This document shows positions 13,401 to 25,400 of a stretch of 64,000 bases of DNA, piece by piece. Within the stretch, counting starts at the first letter, position 1. Each line of letters begins with the position of its first letter. Below the pieces are notes generated by a model, which saw nothing but the letters and a program-made list of their open reading frames with translations, was not told the origin of the DNA and searched no databases. The translations under genes and the position numbers were made by a program. Source of the stretch: Methanosphaera sp. ISO3-F5 (GTDB lineage Archaea > Methanobacteriota > Methanobacteria > Methanobacteriales > Methanobacteriaceae). The stretch lies in assembly GCF_034480035.2 (NCBI RefSeq), contig NZ_CP118753.2:1335426-1399425 (forward strand), given 5' to 3'.

Positions 13401-16400
13401 GGTTGATTGTTGTATTACCAGCATAGTTTACTGTTACATTTACGTGTCCTGCTAGGTGACTTGTTCTGTTATAGACTACAAGTCCGTCAGTTACTTGAAC
13501 TTGTTCTATTTCAGAGCCTTCTTCTGATGTGAAGTTGAGGGTTACCATACTAGTTATTCCATTACCCATATCATCTTTTAGGTCTATGTGTATTTCCACA
13601 GTTCTTCCTACATATGCTGTTTCTGGATTAGCTGAAACATTTAATATTGCATCATCTTTTACTGTGTGAATTGGAATATCTGTATTTCCTTGACTGTCAC
13701 GTCCTGTACTGTTTATGTACTTGTTATCACCGAGATATTCTACTTTGACTGTGTAATCACTATCTGCTTGATCAAGAACTATTTTTACTAAAGTGCTTGT
13801 TCCTGTTATATTGTATACTGTGGTACTTGTCCATGTACTGTTTTGTACTGTTACATTGAATTGTCCACTTGTAACAGGATTTGTTGCATTGTCTGTTACG
13901 TTTACACGTAGTGTGACATTTTCTACTTCAGTATTTAATACTTCTACCATTGTATTGGTTGGTATTTTGTTAACAGTTAGATTAATGCTTCCTTTTGTTG
14001 CCCTTACTGCTCCACCACCAGCATATGATACGTTCACTTGGTATACTCCTTCATGTGTTGGAGTGTATGTGAATTTGTATGTACCATTTTCGTCTGTGGT
14101 GATTTTATCAGAGTATGTTTCAATATTGTATGATAGTTCAACATTTGAAATGTTTCTGTTCATTCCATCAGTTAATCTACCTGTTATTGTTATTTCATCT
14201 CCTACGCTTGCAGGGTTTGGTGTTGCATTAATTGTGATGTTTGCTACTTGACTTATTACTGTGAATACTGTGTAATTTTCGCTTCCAAGGTATACTATGC
14301 TGTCATCTCTTGGAACAAAGTTTACTGTTACTCTTACGTTTGGCTGAGCATCTGTTAATGAAGGCAGTAATATGTTGTTTGTATCTTTTACTGTTACATT
14401 CATTATATTGTTTTCTCCAATGAATATGGTTAAATTACCTATGCTGTTACTGTTGTCATCAAGGTAATTTAATTCTTTATTGTTAAATGAATCGTTTACT
14501 TTGATGTTTATTGTAACATTTCCTGCGGTATTGTTTAACACTTCTATTATAGTCATTGTTGGCAGTTTTTCAACCACGTAAGTTACATCAGATTCTGTTG
14601 GTCTTACTAATTCAGTACCATTATATCTGATTGTTGCAACTTTTCCACTAGTTACTTGTCTTGTAGTGTAATTGTATACAAAGTTTCCATCAGTGACTGT
14701 TGCATTTCCAACTTTAGTGTTTCCTATCCAAATTTCTACAATTTCATTGTCCACTTTTGTTCCATTATCAATTACAAGTGTTCCCTGTATTGTAATGTTT
14801 TGTCCAATTTTCACTGGAGACTCAACTACTGTAACGTTCATTATAGAGTTGTGTCTTGTGGTGTTAATGTCTATGTATTCTTTTGGATCTTGTTGGTGAA
14901 TTGTTCTTGCATCTATACCCTTACTTGAATTGTATACTTCATTTGCCAGGTATGTTACAGTTACTGTTACATTATCCATTAATGTTATTTCATCTAGTGT
15001 GATGAATGTTGTACCGGTTGTGTTTACACTTACTTCCCGTGAAGCGTTTTGGCCAACTTGAACTTTAAGTCTACCATTTGTTACACATTCATCGGTAAGA
15101 TTGGTTACATTAACATTTAATACAACGCTTCCAACAGTTGTGTTAACTATTGTAACAATTGTCTTGGTAGGAATTAGGTTTACTGTGAATTCCTTGGTAT
15201 CACTTACAACTGGACTTATTGTATTGTTACCAGTGTATGTTGCATTTACCTTTTTAACTCCCTGAGTATATGTTATGTTTACTAGACTGAATTTTCCACC
15301 GTTTACATTTACATGATAAACATCGTTATCAATTCTGATGTCAACAATTTCTATTCCATCTATGTTTTCTCCCATATCATCAACGAGTGAACCGTTAATT
15401 GTTACACTATCTCCTATAGTATATGGACCTTCTTCTACACTGATTAGTATGATAGCTGTTTTATTTGCTACTGTGATGTTTCCTAAGTTATTATTATCCT
15501 TATCTTTTACATCACTTGCTAGGAAAATATTGTTTTCTAAGTACTTTGCAGTAACTTCTATGTTTCCACTTGTTGTGATGTTATCGAGTTTAATAATATT
15601 ATCTGCACCAGTTATAGAATAACTTCCTATGACTTGACCATCTTTATCATAGAATTCTACAGTACCATTTGTTACAGCTTGTCCATCTATAGCATTTACT
15701 ACTTTAACATTTACTGTTATGTTTCCTACAGTATTGTTTAATATTTCAATACTACTGTTTGTTGGAATCTTATCTACTTTGATTGTTGTAGAATTGTGTG
15801 AAGCATTAGCATCAAGGTTAGTGTTAGGATCATATGAAACACTTATTGTGAATGTTCCATTTCCATTATTTTTACTGGTTTGTTCATCATATGTGAATGT
15901 ATAACTTCCTGTATCATCATTTGTTGTACGTACTGTGTAGAGTGTATTGTTTATTGTTATGTGAATTACTTGGTTGTTCACATTTCCTAATGGATTTATT
16001 AGTTTACCAGTTATTGTTATTGGTGTTCCAATATATGTTTCATTAGGATTTGCCTCTACTGTGATATTTGTTGGCTGTTTGGATAATATTATGTCATTTA
16101 ATTCTTCATGACTTGTAGCATTTATTCCAAGGCTTTGGTTATACTTATGGTTTTCAACATACCTTACACTTAGCATCACATCTGTTCCTGTAGTGTTTAG
16201 TTTAATAATGGTTATACCACTACTGTTTACACTTATAGGATTTAGGACGTGTGCTTGTCCATCAACTGTTACAATTAATGAACCCATAGTTACTATTGCA
16301 CTATTTTGTGTATCATTTACTTTTACACTTATTGTTACATTACCTATTACATTACTTACCACATCAACTAGTGTTTCTGTTGGTAATTTGTTTAATGTGA

Positions 16401-19400
16401 ATGTTTTTGTAACGTTTAGTGCATTGTAAATGTTTGTTCCACCAAATTCTACTTTTATTGTGTATGTGTCACTTGTATCATTTGTGAATGAGAATGATTT
16501 ATTACCATTTGTTAAGTATTCATCTGAGGATATTGTTTTGACAACATCTCCGGTTGAATTTAGTATGGTAATGTTTACTCTTCCTTCTACTGGTAAATTG
16601 TTATGAGTCATTGAAACATTTACATTTACATTATTATCTACGAATGTTTCGTTTTTGTCTAATGTAATGTTTATTTGTATGTCATCCTTGTATAATCTGT
16701 CAGTATAATCCTTATGACTTGGTTTATACTTATAGTTACCATTATAACGTACGATAACAGTGTTTTCTCCTACATCAAATTCTTCATCTAATGCTATGGT
16801 GTAACGTCCATTTTCATTAGGTGTTAAATCTTTTAGATTGTATGATTTGTATGGTGTTTCGCCCTGATTTACAAATACGTCAAAGCTTCCTTCTCTGATG
16901 TATTGTGTTACATCTAACTGGTTAATAAACCATGTTTCTATACTTACATTTCCTAGTGTGTTATTTACTGGGTTAATGTAGGTTACAGTATCAATTTTCT
17001 CTACAAGATATGTTATGTTTGCGCTTGATGAGTTTATCTCATTTGCTTTACCATAGTAGGTTGCTGTTACATTTATTGTTCCATTGTACTCGGTTGTTCT
17101 TTGATAATAGTAGTATCCTTCACTATTAGTTATGTTAAATGATTCATAATGGTGTTCATTATCTTCATCAACAAAGGTTAGGTTAACTATTGCATCTGGT
17201 ATTGGATTTCCCATTGCATCTGTTAGACGACCATAGATTGTGATGTTGTCTGTTACGTATACACGTTGTGCATCTTTTGCTATGGTTATTGTTGATTCCT
17301 GTAAACTGATAGTTATGTTGGTTAGTTCTTCACTATTACCATCTTTTGTAATTTGTCCGTTACTTGGATAGTATTTGTTTTCTGTTCCAAGGTATTGTAC
17401 GCTTACATTATGAGTACCATTTTCTATTATGTTTAGTTTGTAGATGTATTCTGCTGTATCTGTGAATGTTACAGTTGTGTTTTGGTTGTTAACTGTTACA
17501 TTAAATTGACCACTGGTAATGTTGTTACCGTGTTCATCAGTTACTTTTACTTTTATTGTAACGTTTCCTGCTGTATTGTTGAGGATTGTTACTTTAGTAA
17601 TTGTTGGAATTTTATCTACTGTAAATGTAACTTTTTCTGTGATTATGCTTGTTACTATGTCGTCTCCCACGTAATGTGTTTCTGCTGTGTATGTTCCATT
17701 CTTGTTTGGTGTGAATGTTACTTGGTATTTTCCATTTGCATCGGTACTTGTTGTTATTTGTTCGATGTTGCTGTCTGTTGAATTGTATATGTATATGATT
17801 ACTTCTTTGTTTGGATAGTTTTGGCCCATTCCATCTGTGAAGCTACCGTTTATTGTGACTGGCTGATCTACTTGCACTGTTTTTGTTGCATTTATTGTTA
17901 GGTTTCCTACTTGTTTGATTAGTAAACCTGTGTTAATGTTATTTGTACTGAATGCGTGTGTGTAGTTTCCTGTGTAGTTTACTATTACTGTGTATGGAGC
18001 TTGTGATGTACTTGTTAGATTAAATAGTGTGTTTGTACTATTTAGTTTTGCATCACTTATTATGTTACTTCCATATTCGATTGTAATGTTTCCTTCTTCG
18101 AGGATTGTGTTATGGTATGTTTCTTCTACTTGTACACTTATAGTTAGGTTACCTACTGTATTGTTAACAATGGTTATTGTTACTTTGGTTGGTAATTTGT
18201 CTATTGTGTAGTATGCAGTATTGTTTGCTGGATTGATTGTTTCGTTACCTGGGTAACTTGCTGTTATGTTAACCATTCCAGTCATGTTTACTGTTCTATT
18301 GTAGGAGTATCTTCCATTTATTACATTAACTTCTTTTATGTCAGTATGTGTTCCATTAGTAAATGTTAAGTTGATTTTGCCTGTTATCACATTGTTTAAG
18401 CCGTCAAGGAGTGTTCCGTTTATGTTTATTGTTTCTCCTACGTAGGTTTCTGTTGTGTTAACATTTATTGTTAGGGTTGCTGTCTGATTTTTGCTTTCGA
18501 ATTCGATTATGGTGTTTCCATTTTCGTCTTTTCCTGTACTGTTTTGGTGTGTTGAGTCTCCTGTATAATTTAGTGTGATTCTTAGTTGACGGTTTGTGGT
18601 GTCTATTGGTACTATGAATGTTGTGCTGTTTATCCAGTTACTTTCTTGACCAAATTCTTCAACATTTAAATCGTCATTTACTGTTAAATTATATTTACCT
18701 GCAGTAATAGGGTTGCCGTTTCTTGCATCAACTATTGTAACTGCTAATTCTACCTTATCATATGTGTCATTATAGACACTTACAGTAGTATTGGTTGGTA
18801 TTTTTTCAACAGTATATGATGTTTTTGCAGTTGAATTATTAAAGGTATCATCAATAAAGGACACTGATACATTAATTAAACCAGCATACCTTGTATGCCT
18901 AATTAATTCATAATATGAATTAATAACACGCACATTATATTCCGTTTCAACATCATTATTATCATCAACAAAGGTTATGTTCACAAAACCATTAATAAGG
19001 TTAGTTTGATTATTAACACCATCATAAACATAACCACTAATTTTAACATCATCACCCACTACAATACCAGTACTTGGAGTGACAAAAACACTGACAACAG
19101 CATTCTGATTCTGAACAACTACCTGTGTTAAACCACTAGTATTATTACTTTCAACATACTTACTGTTTCCAGGATAAGAAACATTTAAGTTATATGTGCC
19201 AACAGTACTTGGTGAAGGCAATTTAATAACAGTGACATTACCAGTAATAGGCCTTTGAAGTTCAGATTCTCCAAACTTAATAGTTAATAAGCCCTCTGTA
19301 ATGTTAAGTCCATCATCACCTTTAACGTTAACCGCAATAGTAATATTGGAATAAGTATCATTTAATGATTCAACAATGGTTGTTGTTGGAATTCTAGTTA

Positions 19401-22400
19401 CAGTATAAGTTGTATCGTTATTTACAGCATTAACATTGCTTACACCTGCAATTGTAATTCCTTCAAATGTAGCATTAACACTGAATACTCCAGCAACTGA
19501 ACTGGTACGATTAACACTATAGTAACCATCAGCATCAGTAGTCAGATGATATGTTGCTAAGGTTGTTGTACTATTTTTAATCATTACCTCTACAGTCTGT
19601 CCTGAAATTGCAAGTCCAGTATTTATATCATACAAGTATCCGCTAATAGTAACATTTTCACCAACATAATAAACATCCTTATCAGTATTTACTGTTAAGT
19701 TTGCATCATGTTTTTGTATGTTTATTACTACTGCTTCTCCGGAATCATTATCTAATCCATTACTTGATAAATACTTTTCATTTTCCAGGTACACTACATT
19801 TATTGCAAATTCTCCAGCATACCTTGTTTCTATAGGAATGTTAGTAACACTGGATGTGATATTTTTCTCAACAGTTGTCTTATCAGCATTTCCGATTACA
19901 ATATGTAAGTCACCAGTACTTATGCTTGTATTAGTACGTGCATCATATACTACTACATCAATACTTGCGTTACCCCATGAATCATTATGTACTGAAACAT
20001 TGGTCCTGGTAGGTATCTTAGTAATGTTGAAGCTTGTAGTATTAAATGCTGTACCATATATAGCAGTGCTGAGTGTTGCTACCACATTATATGTGCCTGC
20101 TGTAGCGTTTTGGTATATTATACTGTAAATACCGTTATCTGTTGAGTCAATAACTATACCTGTTGTAATGTTATCATTGATTTCTAATGTTAATATTCCA
20201 CGAATTGGATGACCTTCAAGGTCTGTTACATTAACTGTAATGTTTACGCTTCCATCAACATAAATACTTGACTGGTTAACTGTTACATTAACAACTGCAT
20301 TGTCAAGTAAAGTACCTGAATAAGTATCACTACTTGCAATGTAATACTCATTACCAGCATATTCTGCTTTAATGCTTGTTACCCCACCAGTTATACCATA
20401 TTCTTCAAGATATTCCTCTGTGAAGTGTTTTACAACATAAACATTACCATTGAATTCTGTGTATTCTATGTCACGAGCAGCAAGGTCTGTGACATTAATA
20501 ACTGTACCCATAACTGATAATGTTACATTACCAATTTTTACACGGGTAGTATCATTATATACTCTGAAAAGTACTCTAAGATCTGATGCACTTTCATCAT
20601 CTATTAATACTTCAGTATCTGTTGGTATCCTAGTAACATTGAATGTTGCCTTTGCAGAGGATGAATCATATTCACCACTTATACCTGTGAAAGTTGCATT
20701 TACTTCAAAGCTTCCTATCTCGGATGCTCTTATTGTGAAGCTAAATTTACCTTCATTATCAGTTGTTACACTACCAGTATATGCATAGGAATCATTGAAT
20801 GTGAATACTATTTTACCTGTACTTTCTATTGGATTTCCTAGTTCATCAATTAAAGTACCGTTTATTGTAATAGTCTTGTTGTATTGTGTGCTTGGTGAAG
20901 CACTTATACTTAGATTACTATTCTTTATACTTGCATGTACTTGACTTAACTGTGTACTACTAGTGTTATACTTTTCATTTGCTTCGTAAGTAACAATGAT
21001 ATTAACTGTATCATTATTCACTATACTTGGCAATTTTATGATGTTTTCACCCATTGTAACATCATGATAGACTGTACTAGTACCTACTTCTACTTTTATC
21101 CTACCATTTTCAACACGGTTATCCGTAAATCCTTCACGGTTATCTGTTACATTTACGCTTATACTGAAGTTTCCTGCAGTACTGTTATAAACATCTGCAA
21201 CAGTACGTGTTGGAATAAGGTTTACTGTGAAATTTGTATATCTGGTAGTGTTTTGAATACCATCCTGTCCACCATAATATGCTGTTACAATATAAAATCC
21301 AATTTTATAAGTATTGTAAAGCCTTGTGTAAACACCATTACTATCAGTAGTTACAGTTTCAGGATCAACATGTCCTTCCTCATCAAATACACGAACAATA
21401 ATGTTACGGTTTGCAATAGGTTGATTAAATCCATCCCGTATTTGACCAGTAATATTTACCACTTCTGTCACATAGACACTTTCATTAGCAGTTAAATTAA
21501 ATGTGATTATCTGTGGTAATATTTCAATAGGACTGATGCTTACTGCACTACTTGAATGATATGTATTGTTACCAGAGTAGTCAACATATATTGTGAAATT
21601 ACCATAGGTTGTAAGCTCTGTTAAAGGTATTGTAACCACTTTCTGACCATTAAGTGCTACAATGTCATATTGATGACCATTAGCAAGTACTGTAATGTTA
21701 CCATCAGTTACATTAACATTATTAGCTCCTACTACTGAAACGTTGATTATTACATTTCCTGCAGTATTATTTACTATTGTCATACGTGTTGTTGTAGGTA
21801 TTTTAACAACATGAACTACGAAATCAGTAGATGAATCATGATGAACACCATCATGGTCAATAAATTCTACAGATACAGGTAATACTGTTTCATTTGTTGT
21901 AGGATAAGACACTACTAAGTAATCGCCTTCAACTACACCTGTAACTTTTTCTCCAACAATATAAACATCAAGCATGGATGCTCTTAGTTTTTGACCATAC
22001 TCGTCAGTTATGTTGAATTTCATCACAAGTGTGTCACTTACATTAACACTTTCTGGACTAATGACACCAATAATTGTATTAATCAATACAATCTCACTTC
22101 TAGGAATTGATACTGTATCATATGATGCATTGTATTGTGTGTCACCTTCAAATACTGCTTTAAAATCTAAATCATATAACCTGTTAGCAGGTGTGTAACT
22201 TGCCTTATATAATCCACTTACAGGGTCATAAACAACATTAGTTATTTGTTCATCATTAATTGTTACAATTAATGGCTTATCTGGAAGATTGGTTGTACCA
22301 TTAGTTAATGATATAGTGAAATTAAATGTTTCATTAACTTTATAAGTGTTTGGAACACTTAATTTTGTAGTTGTAAGAGCAAGATTTACAGGAATTGTGT

Positions 22401-25400
22401 ATGTTGCACTTTGATTAGAACTGTATACACTACCATCACCATCATAAACAGCATACATTTCATATGTTGTATTATTCTGTGGTATAATCGTGAAGCTAAC
22501 TGCTCTGTCAACTATTTCTACTGTCCTGTTTAGCACTCCATTTATGTATACTTTTACATTTCCTCTTACTACTTCCTTATCTGTTGTAGCATTTGTTAAA
22601 TTAACAGTTATTGTGTATGGAACAAATACTGTTGCATTTGGACTGCTGAATGTTAAAGATGCAATTGTTGGAATTGTACCTATAACACTACTTGTAAGCG
22701 TGTTATTAATAGCACTAGCTGCCTTATAAACTGTTGTTTCGGGTGAACTTGCAGTTATAATGATGCTATCATTATTTTTTGGAGTGTAGACTCCATCATA
22801 TAATCCGCTTGTACTATTATATGTTACAGCCACGTTTTCATTATTAACTGTTACTGTTATTGTTTGACCACTTATAGCTTCTCCGGAAGAGTTTGTGAGA
22901 TTTACATTAAATGTGAATGGTTCAGCTACATTAACCGTAGCAGGTACAATAATACCCATTACAGTATCAATTAACTCTATATCACTGCTTGTTATGCTTG
23001 AATCTTCATCATAACTGGCACCGTATACTTTGTCTCCAGTAAAGTTAGCCTTAAATAACAGGTTATTATTGTTTGCTGGAGTGTATGTTCCCACATACAA
23101 GTTCTGACTAGAATCATATGCGACAGTTACACTTTCTCCGTTAACTGTTACATTAATGTCTTTACCACTAATAGGCTGACTGCCAGTAGTATTAGTTAGA
23201 CTTACAGTGAATGTGAACTGTTCTGACACTTTTATTCCATTACTTGGAACATTAATAATTAATGTAGTATTAAGAACACTGACCGGAACATTATAAGTTT
23301 CTGTTTTGTTAACATCATACTTATGACTGTCACCACGATATTCTGCACTAAATTTTAATGTAGTATTATCACTTGGTGTATATGTCATCTGATTAGAGCT
23401 ACTGGTATCAACAATACCAATAAATTGACCATTCTCAAATATTCTTACAAGACCATCTACATTATCACCACTACGATTAGTTAAAGTAACCGTAATAATA
23501 ATAGGATTAAGAGCCTTGTTATTTTGTGAGAATGATAATGATAAATTAGTACTTATAAGACCTATCTTATCACGGGTAAGAGTGTTATTTGTTGCACTAG
23601 CAGCTTTATACACATTATCTTCAATTGTACTTGCACTTATAACAATATTAGTATTATCATGTGGTGTGTAAGTACCAATATAAAGCTTTTCATTAGTATC
23701 ATAAACAACACTAACACTATCACCCAGAATACTTACAGAAACATTTTTATCAGGTATTGCATCACCAGTAAGATTAGTTAGATTAACCTTAAAAGTAAAA
23801 GGCTGTGCTACACTAACTTTATCTGGTACAATAATACCCATAACAGTATCAATTAAGTCAACATTACTACTACTTATACTAGCACTCGTAGTATTAGAAT
23901 TATACACGTAATCTGTATCATAATTTGCAACAATAGTCAAATCAGACTTACTACTTGGTGTATAACTGACTGTTACCATACCATCATTACCAGTTGTATC
24001 ACTAACCGGCACATTAACACCATTAACAGTTACACTAATACTTTGACCACTAACCGAATCATCAGTACCATTAGTTAATTTAACATTAAAGCTGAAACGT
24101 TCACCAACTTTAACATTAACAGGTAAATTAACAATACTTAACTTAGTAGGTATAGTAATCCTTGTAACAATAGTATTGTTAGTACTGTTTTCATAATCTG
24201 CATTTCCATTATAGAAAGCGGTTATGTTAACACTTTCTTCAGTGCCAATAGTGTACTCATACTCTGCTTGTCCACTGGAATTAACATTACGATTAGCAAG
24301 TACAGTATCACCCTTCTTGAATGTTACAACACCTTCAGTTATTATGTTACCATCATTTTTAACAGTTGCAATAATTTTTACTTTATTTTTGTAATATCCT
24401 GTTAAAGATTCCTCTGTTTCCACGTTAGTTATTATTTTATGTATGTTTAATGTTACTACATCACTTGAATTTTCACATAACTGTGTTTGATCAGTTAGAT
24501 ATAGTGTATCATTAAAGTAGGCATAAAGTTGTCCACCATATATGGTTTCATTAAATTTAACAGTTGCATGAGCCACCCCATTATTTATTGGAGCTATGGC
24601 CAGTACTCTATTATTATAGACAAATGTAACATTTTGTCCATTTATCATGTTACGTCCTGTTAAATCATAAACATTAGCAGTTAATTCTATATTTTCACCC
24701 AATACTCCTGATACAACCCCACTAGTATTTTGTATACTTACACTTGTAGGATTTCTATATACATATACAACGGTAGTTTTATTAGTTGAATTTGTATATA
24801 ACTTGTTTCCTAAGAACTGTGAAGTAATATTAAAGGAATAATAATATCCTTCAGGATAAGATACATTTGGAGATATAGAACCTACAAATGGTATTTGCCA
24901 GGAACCAGTTACATTTTCAAATACTGATTTACCATCTATAACAGGTCTTGTATAATAGTCATAATCTCCAGTATTAGTATTATAAATATAGAATCTAACA
25001 CCTTGATCAGGTACTGCAATATCATAACCAGTAGCTCCTTCAGGAGAGGTTAATCCCTCATTATCCACATTGGTTACATTAACCCATAAATTAGGATAAT
25101 CATTATAATACCTGTATATGCTATCTGGTACACTATAATTCACATAATCTTGTATAATAAATTGTCTGTTTCCACTAACAGGAAGATAATTACCTGTAGG
25201 AGGGAAAGTATATTCTAATGTATATATTCCTCTTTGTGAAAAAGTTGCACCAACAAGTGCCGTACCATCTGTACCAGTAGTTAAAGTGCGATCTTTAATT
25301 TGATTTCCATAACTATCAAACAGGTAATTTCCATCAGAATCTTTTAAACTAAATGTTACAGTTGCTGATCGTTGAGGAGTAATATTATTACCCCACTCAT

